From: Streptomyces sp. HNM0574 | GTDB lineage: Bacteria; Actinomycetota; Actinomycetes; Streptomycetales; Streptomycetaceae | Length of the DNA: 64,000 bases | Assembly: GCF_012726235.1 (NCBI RefSeq) | Contig: NZ_JAASAH010000002.1 | Location: 186,001 to 250,000 of the forward strand | Direction of reading: 5' to 3' | Notes under the pieces: generated by a model | Database searches by the model: none | Seen by the model: only the letters and a program-made list of their open reading frames with translations | What the model was told of the DNA's origin: nothing | Part shown: positions 36,893 to 46,560 of the stretch, in pieces | Position numbering within the stretch: the stretch's first letter is position 1 | How the letters are laid out: every line of letters starts with the position of its first letter | Translations under genes and position numbers: made by a program

Positions 36893-37354
36893 GTGGACAC
36901 CTTGTGGTGGCTGGCCCTGGGCGCCGTCGTGGTACTCGCGCTGGTCGCGGCGCTCATCGACGGGCGGGGCCGGCTGGGCCCGCGCCGCCCCTCCGCACGG
37001 GTACGCCGCCGCTCCCCCGCCGGCCTCGCACCCGGCGCCGGGCCGCTGCCCGGTGAGATCTGGTGGGCCGAGGTGCCGTACGAGGACGGGCCCGGCAGCA
37101 AGGACCGGCCCTGCCTGGTGCTCTCGGTGGGCCGGGACGGCGCCCGCGTCGCGAAGATCACCAGCCGGCGGGCCGAGGACGAGCGGCCCGGCGTCCTCGC
37201 GCTTCCGCCCGGTGCGGTGGACGACGCGCGGGGGCGGCAGAGCTTCCTGGAGACGGACGAGCTGCGGCAGGTCTCGCTGAGGGGCTTCCGGCGCCGCGCG
37301 GGCGAGGTGGACGCCGAGCTCTGGGACCGGGTGCGCGAGCTCACGGAGGGGTGA
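36893..37354 (+). CDS. Membrane-anchored MazF/PemK-like protein
   Basis: 153 aa, GTG with AGGAGG upstream. An N-terminal membrane helix 'LWWLALGAVVVLALVAALIDG' is followed by an Arg-rich linker, then a PemK/MazF barrel: 'GEIWWAEVPYEDGPGSKDRPCLVLSV' (G-x-I-W-W and the catalytic-type Arg in R-P-C-x-V), 'AKITSRR' and a C-terminal 'ELWDRVRELTEG'. MazF toxins are soluble and paired with a small antitoxin gene upstream; here no antitoxin ORF is seen and the protein is tethered to the membrane. It may be a domesticated ribonuclease-fold protein. Confidence 0.8.
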   Translation: MDTLWWLALGAVVVLALVAALIDGRGRLGPRRPSARVRRRSPAGLAPGAGPLPGEIWWAEVPYEDGPGSKDRPCLVLSVGRDGARVAKITSRRAEDERPGVLALPPGAVDDARGRQSFLETDELRQVSLRGFRRRAGEVDAELWDRVRELTEG

Positions 37355-37364
37355 GGGGCGCCGC

Positions 37365-37384
37365 GCGCAGTTCCCCGCGCCCCT
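37365..37384. repeat. Interspersed 20-mer repeat copy
   Basis: Exact GCGCAGTTCCCCGCGCCCCT, followed by an inverted partial copy 'gaggcggggcgcggggttcg', making a loose hairpin between the converging mazF-like and cysM genes. It may act as a terminator. Confidence 0.8.
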
Positions 37385-37409
37385 GAGGCGGGGCGCGGGG
37401 TTCGCGGGG

Positions 37410-38813
<1,404 letters not shown>

Positions 38814-38942
38814 TCAGGCCGGGTTCGCCGCGCCGCGGGGACAGATGGCGCTGGCGAGGCGGCACAGGTCGACGTGCAGGCGCCCCACGAGCAGCAGCGT
38901 GCCCGGGGTCTTCGTGTCAGCGCTCACGTCGTGGACAACCAT
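38814..38942 (-). CDS. Cysteine-type leader peptide
   Basis: 42 aa. The core GRLHVDLCRLASAICP matches the short 'HVDLCR..SA.C' peptides found upstream of sulfur-metabolism genes in Streptomyces, with two Cys codons near the end. A -10-like TACGAT (38957-38952 in minus orientation) lies 9 bases upstream of ATG 38942 and would allow a near-leaderless transcript. The ORF is directly upstream of cysO and is best read as a cis-acting, cysteine-sensing leader rather than a functional protein. Confidence 0.75.
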   Translation of the reverse strand: MVVHDVSADTKTPGTLLLVGRLHVDLCRLASAICPRGAANPA

Positions 38943-39014
38943 GGGTTCATCGTATCGATTCCCCGTGCGGCGTCCGGGTCTCGGGTTCACGATGCGGACG
39001 ATTCCGTCTCGCGG

Positions 39015-39440
39015 TCAGTAATTCGCGACGATGTGGACGTCTTCTTCGCTGATCTCGCCGTCCACGATGCGGAACGACCGGAAGGAGAACGGCCCTTCGT
39101 CGTTGCCGCACTCGCTGGTGGAGACGAGCACGTAGTGCGCGCCGGGCTCGTTGGCGTAGGTCACATCGGTGCGCGAGGGGTACGCCTCGGTCGCGGTGTG
39201 CGAGTGGTAGATGACGACCGGCTCCTCGTCGTTGTCGTCCATCTCGCGGTAGAGCTTCAGCAGGTCGGCCGAGTCGAACTCGTAGAAGGTCGGCGACCGG
39301 GCCGCGTTCAGCATCGGGATGAAGCGCTCGGGGCGGCCCTCGCCGACGGGCCCCGCGATCACGCCGCAGGCTTCGTCGGGGTGGTCCTGACGGGCGTGCG
39401 CGACGATCTTGTCGTGGAGCTCCTGGGAAATGGTCAGCAT
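39015..39440 (-). CDS. mec: CysO-cysteine peptidase (Mec, JAMM/M67 family)
   Basis: 141 aa. JAMM zinc-protease signature: an upstream Glu in the N-terminal 'HPDEACGVIAG' and H-S-H-x7-S-x2-D in 'IYHSHTATEAYPSRTDVTYA'. In Mycobacterium it releases cysteine from CysO-Cys; here it may also trim the Met-Arg tail of CysO. It precedes the leader peptide and cysO on the same strand with a 72-bp gap, so transcription could read through or start anew at the leader. Confidence 0.92.
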   Translation of the reverse strand: MLTISQELHDKIVAHARQDHPDEACGVIAGPVGEGRPERFIPMLNAARSPTFYEFDSADLLKLYREMDDNDEEPVVIYHSHTATEAYPSRTDVTYANEPGAHYVLVSTSECGNDEGPFSFRSFRIVDGEISEEDVHIVANY

Positions 39441-39548
39441 GGCCGCAAGGATAAGCAGACCTCCGGCGCCCGAATCAGGGTCTGTCCGGCCAGCGGTCGT
39501 TGATTGTCCACGCCTCGGACAACGGGCCCGCGTACCACCGTCCGGGAA

Positions 39549-39599
39549 CGCCGCGGGGCCCGTGCGTACCCCGGTGGGTACGGACGGGCCCCGCGGGCG
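39549..39599 (-). terminator. Terminator of the amino-acid permease gene
   Basis: Imperfect hairpin with arms of about 22-24 bp (39549-39570 and 39576-39599), 12 bp from the permease stop at 39612. Confidence 0.8.
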
Positions 39600-39611
39600 T
39601 CAACCGCCGGT

Positions 39612-41066
39612 TCAGGCAGAGGTCTTGGTGAACGTCTCCGGGTTGCGTGCCTTGATCACGAAGTACGAGACGGTCAGGATCGCCGCCCAGACCGGTGCCC
39701 CGTAGAGCGAGACCCTGGACTCGGCGTCGAAGCCCATGAGCACGACCACCATGGCGATGAAGGCCAGCGCGATCCAGCTGGTCCAGGGGGCGCCGGGGGC
39801 GCGGAAGCTGGACACCGGCAGTTCGCCGCGGTCGGACTTGGCCCGGTAGACGAGCTGCGAGCACAGGATCATCGCCCAGGCCCACATGCCGGAGATCGTC
39901 GCGAAGGACACCACGAGGTCGAACGCCTCGGAGGGCCACTCGTAGTTGATCCAGACGCCGACCATCATCAGCGCGACCGAGAAGGACGTGCCGACCAGCG
40001 GCAGCCCGTTCCGGGTCAGCTTCGTGAACATCTTCGGGCCCTGGCCGTTGAGCGCCAGGTCCCGCAGCATCCGGCCGGTGGAGTACATGCCGGAGTTGCA
40101 GGAGGAGAGCGCCGCGGTCAGCACGACGAAGTTGACGATGCCGGCGCCGAACGGCAGCCCGATCTTCTGGAAGGCGGCGACGAACGGGCTGGTGCCCGGC
40201 TCGAAGACGGTCCAGGAGACGACGGACAGGATGATGATCAGCGAGCCGATGTAGAAGAGCGCGATGCGCCACGGCACGGTCTTGATCGCGCGCGGCAGAT
40301 TCTTCTCCGGGTCGACGGACTCACCGGCGGTGACGCCGACGAGTTCGACCGCGAGGAAGGAGAACATCACGATCTGCAGCGTCATCAGCGTGCCGCCGAC
40401 GCCGTTCGGGAAGAATCCGCCGTCCGCCCAGAGATGGGTGAAGGAGGCGGTCGGCCCGGCGTCGGAGAAGCCGAGCGTGATCACGCCGAGGCCGATCAGA
40501 ATCATGCCGATGATCGCGGTCACCTTGACCGCCGAGAACCAGAATTCCAGCTCACCGAAGAGCTTCACGGATATCAGGTTCGCGCCGTAGAGGATCAGCG
40601 TGAAGACGAGGGCCGACACCCATTGCGGGATGGACGGCCACCAGTGCTGCATGTACGTCGCCGCCGCCGTGACCTCGGTGATGCCGGTGATCACCCAGAA
40701 CAGCCAGTACGTCCAGCCCGTCACGAAACCCCAGTAGGGACCGAGGAATTCACGGGCGTACGTCGAGAACGAACCGGAGACGGGCCGGTACATGAGCAGT
40801 TCGCCCAGGGCCCGCATGATCGCGTAAATGACGAGCCCGGCGAGGGCGTACGCCAGGATGACGCTGGGCCCGGCCTTTGTGATGGATTTTCCCGCGCCGA
40901 GGAAGAGGCCCGTCCCGATGGCACCGCCGATGGCGATCATCTGGATCTGCCGGGCACCCAGTCCTCGCTGATAGCCCTGTTCCTCGGATTCCCCGTTCAT
41001 TTCCGGGGCTGCTGTCCCCGGGGCACCGTCCGACGGACGGTGTTCTCCGACCTGCTGCGAGGTCAT
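39612..41066 (-). CDS. Amino-acid permease (APC superfamily, AAT family)
   Basis: 484 aa with 12 helices. 'RQIQMIAIGGAIGTGLFLGAGKSITKAGPSVILAYALAG' and 'MRALGELLMYRPVSGSFSTYAREFLGPYWGFVTGWTYWLFW' are the AAT signature at helices 1-4; 'VMFSFLAVELVGVTAGES' contains the G-x-T-A-G-E substrate loop. Close relatives carry proline, GABA, phenylalanine or aromatic amino acids. ATG 41066 used; ATG 41087 is an in-frame alternative. The final TKTSA is hydrophilic. Confidence 0.9.
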   Translation of the reverse strand: MTSQQVGEHRPSDGAPGTAAPEMNGESEEQGYQRGLGARQIQMIAIGGAIGTGLFLGAGKSITKAGPSVILAYALAGLVIYAIMRALGELLMYRPVSGSFSTYAREFLGPYWGFVTGWTYWLFWVITGITEVTAAATYMQHWWPSIPQWVSALVFTLILYGANLISVKLFGELEFWFSAVKVTAIIGMILIGLGVITLGFSDAGPTASFTHLWADGGFFPNGVGGTLMTLQIVMFSFLAVELVGVTAGESVDPEKNLPRAIKTVPWRIALFYIGSLIIILSVVSWTVFEPGTSPFVAAFQKIGLPFGAGIVNFVVLTAALSSCNSGMYSTGRMLRDLALNGQGPKMFTKLTRNGLPLVGTSFSVALMMVGVWINYEWPSEAFDLVVSFATISGMWAWAMILCSQLVYRAKSDRGELPVSSFRAPGAPWTSWIALAFIAMVVVLMGFDAESRVSLYGAPVWAAILTVSYFVIKARNPETFTKTSA

Positions 41067-41515
41067 GTGTGGTGCGCCTTTCTCCATTCCGACCCGGTCT
41101 GTCCGGATCGGGTCCCGATCCCCCCGGATGGAGTTGTGCATACCGACGGTCGGCCGGCCAGCGCCGTCGTGCTGCGACAGGGGTGGTGTCGGCACGACAG
41201 AACGGCCAGGTTTATCACGAATGGCGGAATCTGCCAGGGCCCCGGGTCGCCGCATAACGGACATCGGGCCCCGGAGTGCGCAAAGTCACGACGGTCGTGA
41301 TGCTTTCGTTAACCGGTCTTTGCCGTCCGTATAACGAACAGCTGTCACCGCGTCACAACCGTGCGTGAAGACGGCGGAATGCGGTCACGACGCGGCGCCG
41401 ACGGCGCCGGAAGGCAGAGAAACGGGACGAGAGCGGCCGTTCGACGGGGGAGATTACCGGCCACCCCGCCCGGATGGCGAGACGCGTGCGGGCACCCGTC
41501 ACACAGCGGGACGGG
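41067..41515. promoter_or_regulatory. Intergenic region upstream of the amino-acid permease
   Basis: 449 bp with no credible gene. It holds a perfect 15-bp palindrome TCACGAC-G-GTCGTGA at 41286-41300, and AT-richer patches (41300-41360, 'tttcgttaaccgg ... gtataacgaacagctg') likely to contain the permease promoter. Confidence 0.4.
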
Positions 41516-42115
41516 TCAGGGAATCAGCGTCTCGACGAGGGTCTCCTGGAGCCCGCCGAGCCAGAGGTACGCCATGACCATCGGCTTGCGGGAGTCGGAG
41601 TCGGGGAGCCGGTAGAGCTCGTCGTCATCGTCGTCGCTGACCCCGAGCCGGGTGCCGATGGCGAGCCGGAGGTCGTTGAGCGCCGTCAGCCACTGGTGCG
41701 ACTGCTCGGACGTGAGCGTGAGCACCGCGCCCCGGTCGCCCGCGGGCGTGAGCGAGTCCAGCGCGCGCACCACGGCGAGGCCGTTCTCGCGCTTGCCCGC
41801 GCGCAGGTCGTTCTCGGTGTAGCGGCGGAACTCGGAGGACGCGCTGAGCGCCTCCCCGTCCTCGTTCCCCGGGCCCGCCGCGGGACCCTCGCCGTACGCG
41901 TCCGGGAAGAGCCGGGCCAGCACCGGGTCGGACGGGGGCTCGCTCGGGCCCTCGGCGAACAGCGCGGCCAGCGGGTCCTCGCCCTCGGCTGGCTCGGGTC
42001 CTGGACCGATGAGCTCCAGGAGCTGGACGGCGAGGCTGCGCAGGATCGAGATCTCGACCTCGTCCAGCGCGATCGCCGCTCCGCCGTCGCCCGTCGCCTC
42101 GAAGTGCCCCGCCAT
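41516..42115 (-). CDS. DUF2017 family protein
   Basis: 199 aa. 'AIALDEVEISILRSLAVQLLELIGPG', an acidic Pro/Glu-rich insert, 'SSEFRRYTENDLRAGKRENGLAVVRALDS' and 'SHQWLTALNDLRLAIGTRLGVS ... YLWLGGLQETLVETLIP' are the DUF2017 pattern. It is always linked to clpS in actinobacteria and here overlaps its stop by 1 nt (TGATG), so they are translationally coupled. Soluble, helical; molecular role unknown, probably connected with ClpS/ClpCP. Confidence 0.9.
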   Translation of the reverse strand: MAGHFEATGDGGAAIALDEVEISILRSLAVQLLELIGPGPEPAEGEDPLAALFAEGPSEPPSDPVLARLFPDAYGEGPAAGPGNEDGEALSASSEFRRYTENDLRAGKRENGLAVVRALDSLTPAGDRGAVLTLTSEQSHQWLTALNDLRLAIGTRLGVSDDDDDELYRLPDSDSRKPMVMAYLWLGGLQETLVETLIP

Positions 42116-42426
42116 CAGCGGTCCTGCTGAAGGGTCGCCCACAGGCCGTAGCCGTGCATGGCCTGGACGTCGCGTTCCATCTCCTCGCGACTGCCGGTGG
42201 AGACGACCGCGCGGCCCTTGTGGTGGACGTCCAGCATCAGCTTCTTGGCCTTGTCCTTCGAGTAGCCGAAATACGCCTGGAACACGTAGGTCACGTAGCT
42301 CATGAGATTGACCGGGTCGTTGTGGACGATCGTCGCCCAGGGCACGTCCGGCTCGGGAACCTCCACGGGTTCCTCGGCGGACTCCAGGCGTTCCATCTCA
42401 GAGGGCGCGACACTCACAGGTCCCAT
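42115..42426 (-). CDS. clpS: ATP-dependent Clp protease adaptor ClpS
   Basis: 103 aa. '[29 protein letters not shown]' with the His/Asn-Asp recognition motif, '[34 protein letters not shown]' and a disordered acidic N-terminal 25 residues that would insert into the ClpC/ClpA N-domain. It delivers N-degron substrates to Clp protease. Start ATG 42426 gives the usual 'MGxVSxx' Streptomyces form. It faces pncB divergently. Confidence 0.95.
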   Translation of the reverse strand: MGPVSVAPSEMERLESAEEPVEVPEPDVPWATIVHNDPVNLMSYVTYVFQAYFGYSKDKAKKLMLDVHHKGRAVVSTGSREEMERDVQAMHGYGLWATLQQDR

Positions 42427-42512
42427 GCTGCCACCACCGGTGGCACGTCGCGCAAACGGCCCGGACCGTACGGCGGCACGCGCCCCGGTGCCGCGGCCGC
42501 CCACCCCGAATA

Positions 42513-42527
42513 TCGTCAACTTGACGA
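42513..42527. promoter_or_regulatory. Palindromic operator candidate between clpS and pncB
   Basis: Perfect 15-bp palindrome TCGTCAA-C-TTGACGA, 23 bp upstream of the pncB start and 87 bp from the clpS start. Position and symmetry suggest an operator for an NAD-metabolism regulator (NrtR/NdnR-like sites also contain GTCAA...TTGAC cores, from memory). Confidence 0.5.
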
Positions 42528-42549
42528 GATCTGGGGTACGCTCATCCGT

Positions 42550-43878
42550 ATGAACACAGGCGACACGGGACTGCCGGTGGACGTGCCCTCCACGGCGCTC
42601 TTCACCGACCAGTACGAGCTCACGATGCTGCAGGCCGCGCTGCGCGGGGGCACCGCGGGCCGGGCCTCGGTCTTCGAGGTCTTCACCCGGCGGCTGCCCA
42701 ACGGCCGCCGCTACGGGGTGGTCGGCGGCACCGGGCGGGTGCTCGACGCCGTCGAGAACTTCCGCTTCGACGCGCAGATCCTGGGCTTCCTCCGCGCGCA
42801 GGGCATCGTCGACGAACCCACCCTGGAGTGGCTGGCCGACTACCGCTTCGGCGGCGACATCTACGGCTACCCGGAGGGCGAGGTCTACTTCCCCGGCTCG
42901 CCGATCCTGCGCGTCGAGGGCAGCTTCGCCGACTGCGTGCTGCTGGAGACGGTCATCCTGTCGATCCTCAACCACGACTCCGCCGTCGCCGCCGCAGCCT
43001 CCCGCATGGCGCACGCGGCCGGGGGCCGCCCGCTGATGGAGATGGGCGCCCGGCGCACCCACGAGCTCTCCGCCGTCGCCGCCTCCCGCGCCGCCTACGT
43101 CGGCGGCTTCGCCACCACCTCCGACCTCGCCGCCGGCTACCGCTACGGCATCCCCACCGTCGGCACCAGCGCGCACGCGTTCACCCTGCTCCACGACAGC
43201 GAGCGGGACGCCTTCACCGCGCAGGTCGACTCGCTGGGCGGCGGCACCACCCTGCTCGTCGACACCTTCGACGTCACCGAGGCCGTCCGCACCGCCGTCG
43301 AGGTCGCGGGCCCCGACCTCGGCGCCGTCCGGATCGACTCCGGCGACCTGCTGCTCCTCGCCCACCGGGTGCGCCAGCAGCTGGACGAACTCGGCGCGCA
43401 CGGCACGAAGATCGTGGTGACCAGCGACCTGGACGAGTACGCCATCGCCTCGCTCGCCGCCGCGCCCGTCGACGCGTACGGCGTCGGCACCCAGCTGGTG
43501 ACCGGCAGCGGGCACCCGACCTGCTCGATGGTCTACAAGCTCGTCGCCCGCGCCCGCTCGGACGAGCCCGGGGCGCCGCTGGAGTCGGTGGCCAAGAAGT
43601 CGATGGGCGGCAAGCTGTCCGTGGGCGGCGCCAAGTGGGCCGCGCGGCGGGTGGACGCGGACGGCGTCGCCGAGGCGGAGGTCGTCGGCACGGGCCCCGT
43701 GCCGGACGAACTCACCTCGCGGCAGCTGCTGGTGGAGCTCGTGCGCGGCGGGGAGATCGTCGGCCGCGAGCCGCTGGAGGCGGCGCGCGACCGGCACGCG
43801 CGCGCCCTCGCGGGCCTGCCCATGTCGGCGACGCAGCTCTCCCGCGGGGAGCCGGTGCTGCCGACGGAGTATGCCTGA
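42550..43878 (+). CDS. pncB: Nicotinate phosphoribosyltransferase
   Basis: 442 aa. '[18 protein letters not shown]' at the N-terminus, '[19 protein letters not shown]', '[44 protein letters not shown]' with the phospho-acceptor-type His, and '[19 protein letters not shown]' (PRPP site). It makes nicotinate mononucleotide from nicotinate and PRPP. The gene lies 84 bp upstream of pncA, so the NAD-salvage pair is likely one operon. Confidence 0.94.
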   Translation: MNTGDTGLPVDVPSTALFTDQYELTMLQAALRGGTAGRASVFEVFTRRLPNGRRYGVVGGTGRVLDAVENFRFDAQILGFLRAQGIVDEPTLEWLADYRFGGDIYGYPEGEVYFPGSPILRVEGSFADCVLLETVILSILNHDSAVAAAASRMAHAAGGRPLMEMGARRTHELSAVAASRAAYVGGFATTSDLAAGYRYGIPTVGTSAHAFTLLHDSERDAFTAQVDSLGGGTTLLVDTFDVTEAVRTAVEVAGPDLGAVRIDSGDLLLLAHRVRQQLDELGAHGTKIVVTSDLDEYAIASLAAAPVDAYGVGTQLVTGSGHPTCSMVYKLVARARSDEPGAPLESVAKKSMGGKLSVGGAKWAARRVDADGVAEAEVVGTGPVPDELTSRQLLVELVRGGEIVGREPLEAARDRHARALAGLPMSATQLSRGEPVLPTEYA

Positions 43879-43962
43879 GGGGACGCGCGGGTACTCAGGC
43901 GTCGAACGCCGGACCGACCGAGAACCACCACCGAGATCCCTCACCGCCGAAGGGCGCGCGCC

Positions 43963-44550
43963 ATGCACCGGGCACTGATCGTCGTAGACGTGCAGAACGA
44001 CTTCTGTGAAGGCGGCTCCATGGCCGTCACGGGCGGGGCCGAGGTCGCCGCCGAGATCACCGAGCTGATCGGCGACGCCTCCGCCGGGTACCGCCATGTC
44101 GTCGCGACCCGCGACCGCCACATCGACCCCGGGGAGCACTTCGCCGCCGAGCCGGACTTCGTGCGCTCCTGGCCGCCGCACTGCGTCGCGGGGACCGAAG
44201 GCGTGGGATTCCACCCGAACTTCGCGCCGGTCATCACCGCGGGCGCGGTCGACGCGGTCTTCGACAAGGGCGCGTACACGGCCGCGTACAGCGGCTTCGA
44301 GGGCACGGACGAGTCGGGCACCCCGCTCGCCGAGTGGCTGCGCCGGCACGACGTGCAGGAGGTCGACGTGGTCGGCATCGCCACCGACCACTGCGTACGC
44401 GAGACGGCGCTGGACGCCGTACGCGAGGGCTTCCGCACCCACGTCCTGCTCTCGCTCACGGCGGGCGTCGCGGAGGAGACGACGCGGCGGGCGCTGGAGC
44501 AGTTCGCCGAGGCCGGGGTCCGGACCTCGGGCACCCCGGCGACGGGCTGA
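43963..44550 (+). CDS. pncA: Nicotinamidase / isochorismatase family hydrolase
   Basis: 195 aa. '[15 protein letters not shown]' with catalytic Asp9, metal-site residues in '[11 protein letters not shown]', Lys near residue 106 in '[15 protein letters not shown]', and the nucleophile Cys144 in '[15 protein letters not shown]'. This is the full Asp-Lys-Cys triad of nicotinamidases. Converts nicotinamide to nicotinate, the substrate of the upstream PncB. Confidence 0.93.
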   Translation: MHRALIVVDVQNDFCEGGSMAVTGGAEVAAEITELIGDASAGYRHVVATRDRHIDPGEHFAAEPDFVRSWPPHCVAGTEGVGFHPNFAPVITAGAVDAVFDKGAYTAAYSGFEGTDESGTPLAEWLRRHDVQEVDVVGIATDHCVRETALDAVREGFRTHVLLSLTAGVAEETTRRALEQFAEAGVRTSGTPATG

Positions 44551-44566
44551 GGCGGACCGGACGACG

Positions 44567-44608
44567 CAGCGGCGCCCCGGACGGATCGGACCGTCCGGGG
44601 CGCCGCTG
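44567..44608. terminator. Bidirectional terminator after pncA
   Basis: Perfect 18-bp arms (44567-44584, 44591-44608), loop ATCGGA, between pncA stop 44550 and the convergent minus-strand stop at 44626. Confidence 0.93.
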
Positions 44609-44625
44609 TCGTGCTCAGCTACCGG

Positions 44626-45150
44626 TCACGCGGTGCGGGCGCGAGGGCCCCCGGGATGCAGGAGTGCGGCGATGGGACGCCAGGACTCGCGGTCGTCGAG
44701 CGGTACCGCGCGCCACACCAGCCCCTCGGGGTGGTGCAGGACGGCGGTCACCTCGTCCGCGGTCGGCGGCTCGGTGTTCCCGTTGAGATAGACGGAACGC
44801 AGGCCCAGGTTCCGGATCCGGGTGAGGGCGCGCGCCCGGTTGAGCGCGTGCACCAGGACGCGTACGCGCGGCGGCTCGTCGGCGCCGCGGCGGCAGGCGC
44901 CGGCGGCGCGGACGGTGTGTGCCTCGTCCGCGTGCGCGGACCAGCGCCGTGGCGCGTACGCCTCCTCGGCCCGGCGGGAACGCGCTGGTCGTGGGCGGTC
45001 CGGGCCCGGGAACAGGCCCCTGCCGATGCCGCTGGTCATGCGGCCGGGCGTCGGGCCGGTCGCGCCCGCCACCTCGGCGTAGGGCCTCGGGATGGTCAGC
45101 GCGACGATCACGCTGCCGTCCGGAAGCTGGACGAATCCACCTCTGGTCAT
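44626..45150 (-). CDS. Unrecognised basic protein
   Basis: 174 aa. ATG 45150 has GGGGGAG nine bases upstream; another ATG three codons before lacks proper spacing. The N-terminus 'GGFVQLPDGSVIVALTIPRP' looks like two strands. The middle is Arg/Pro/Ala-rich and probably disordered. The C-terminal 75 residues ('VRVLVHALNRARALTRIRNLGLRSVYLNGN ... WRAVPLDDRESWRPIAALLHP') have regular secondary structure. No signal peptide, membrane helix or known motif. Codon bias is normal. Followed by a shared terminator. Confidence 0.55.
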   Translation of the reverse strand: MTRGGFVQLPDGSVIVALTIPRPYAEVAGATGPTPGRMTSGIGRGLFPGPDRPRPARSRRAEEAYAPRRWSAHADEAHTVRAAGACRRGADEPPRVRVLVHALNRARALTRIRNLGLRSVYLNGNTEPPTADEVTAVLHHPEGLVWRAVPLDDRESWRPIAALLHPGGPRARTA

Positions 45151-46074
45151 GATCAACATCTCCCCCGCGAGACTGGTAGCTGACGGGCCGACGGAAAGAC
45201 CCGCAAGAGGCATCTAAACCCGCCGACGCGTCGACCGCCAGGGGGGTAACGGCCGATCATGTTTTGACCTGCAACGATGCAAATTAATTCCTTCCCGGGT
45301 TCACCTGATGAGTGATCGTATGCCCGGTACTCGTCATCTCACCGGCTGTGACATGACCGTCCGGGGAGCTGACTCCTGACGCCCGGATTGCCGTTCTTGC
45401 ACCTTATTTCCCTGTCCGCGTCTTATAGGTGCTATGCGTCAACCGCCCGGAAGGCGGGGCGAGTTCGGGCGCCCGGAGGCGGTGGGGCGTCCGGCTCCGT
45501 GCGGCCTTCCGACGAGGCCCGTGAGCGCCGTCACAGGGGTGGCGGTGGGGTGCGTCCGGCCCGGCGGGGAGCGGTTCGGGGCGACGTGGCGGCGGGACGG
45601 ACGGGTGCGTTCCGGCTGCGGGGCCAACGACGGGGCGGAGGGCGGCACTTGGGCACGGAGGGGCGATGCCCCGTCCGCCCTCGGCGCCTCTGAGACGGGC
45701 TCGCGTGGGGCCCATCGCCCCTCCCCCGCACCGGAGTTGACCCCCGGGGCCCGGCGGGGGCGCACCGGCGCGCGCATCGGGCCGCGCGGCTCTCCGTGGC
45801 CGGGTGCGCCGCCCGTCGCATCGCGGTTGCGAACAATCGATTCTGCGTCGCGAACTCCCCGACCCCGCCCCGGAGATCACCGGCGATCACCCAAGGGACG
45901 AGTGGTGCGGGTGGTGCGCGCCGCGCTCAAGTCACCTGTGGTGTCCGCCAGTTGGGACAGGACGGCGGCGTGAGGGGTCGTGTGCGACTGTGCGCCCCCT
46001 GTGCACCTGAGCCGTGCGGCAGCTCACGCTTACCGTGGTTTTCGCCCGGGCATTCCGCACCGTAGAGTCGTTCG
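45151..46074. other. Long stretch with no clear gene
   Basis: The first part, 45205-45440, is unusually AT-rich for this genome (for example 'tgcaaattaattcc' at 45277-45290) and probably carries promoters for the divergent minus-strand gene and an unknown plus-strand transcript. The rest (45440-46020) has several overlapping open frames on both strands with Arg/Pro-rich composition and no ribosome site; none looks coding. It could hide a non-coding RNA. Confidence 0.4.
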
Positions 46075-46131
46075 ATGGCGCACGGTTTGTACCGAGTCGA
46101 TCGACCAGCTCACCACCGACCACATCTCTGA
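46075..46131 (+). CDS. Putative 18-codon upstream ORF
   Basis: ATG 46075 opens an 18-aa frame (MAHGLYRVDRPAHHRPHL) ending TGA 46129-46131. A consensus-like -10, TAGAGT (46063-46068), lies six bases before the ATG, so transcription would start at the A and the peptide would be leaderless. Its stop overlaps the TGAGGA ribosome site of the membrane protein at 46146. Real expression is uncertain. Confidence 0.4.
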   Translation: MAHGLYRVDRPAHHRPHL

Positions 46132-46145
46132 GGACGGATTCCGCC

Positions 46146-46457
46146 ATGCCGCGTCCGACTCCTGCACAGCTCGCCTACGGTTCGGCCACCGTCATCTGTT
46201 CGGCACTGGCCATGCTGCTGCTCACGGAGACACAGTCGGGCCCCGGCGTCGTGGCGATCGCCTGCGTGGCGCTGGCGCTCGGCCTGGGCACCGCGCTCGG
46301 CGTACCCCGCCTCCGTGCCGCCCGCTCGACGCCCGCCCCGCGCCCCGCCGCGGCCAGGGCCCCGTACCGCGCCCAGGCCACCGTCACGGCGCCCGCGCCG
46401 AGTGCCGCCGGCCCCGAGGCGCCCCGCCGCGTCCCCGAGGCGACGCTGCATCACTGA
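46146..46457 (+). CDS. Small two-helix membrane protein
   Basis: 103 aa. Two hydrophobic helices ('LAYGSATVICSALAMLLLTE', 'GVVAIACVALALGLGTALGV') joined by a short Gly-containing loop, then a basic Ala/Pro/Arg-rich tail of about 45 residues. ATG 46146 with GAGGA upstream. Not recognised as a named family. It ends 40 bp before a perfect palindromic terminator. Confidence 0.65.
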   Translation: MPRPTPAQLAYGSATVICSALAMLLLTETQSGPGVVAIACVALALGLGTALGVPRLRAARSTPAPRPAAARAPYRAQATVTAPAPSAAGPEAPRRVPEATLHH

Positions 46458-46497
46458 GCGCGGCCAACAGCCCAGCGGTCACCGCGAGTTGGAGCAC

Positions 46498-46547
46498 GCA
46501 CGAGGGCGGTGCCACTCCGGTCGACCGGAGTGGCACCGCCCTCGTGC
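46498..46547. terminator. Perfect 50-bp palindromic terminator
   Basis: 25-bp arms without mismatches (46498-46522 and 46523-46547), centre TCGA, between the convergent small membrane gene (stop 46457) and RDD gene (stop 46561). Bidirectional. Confidence 0.93.
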
Positions 46548-46560
46548 TGCCCGGGAGCCG

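Noticed and set aside
45434..45973. Possible coding frames in the 45.2-46.1 kb gap on both strands
   Set aside because: No ribosome sites, Arg/Pro-rich composition and mutually overlapping frames; none shows a credible protein pattern.
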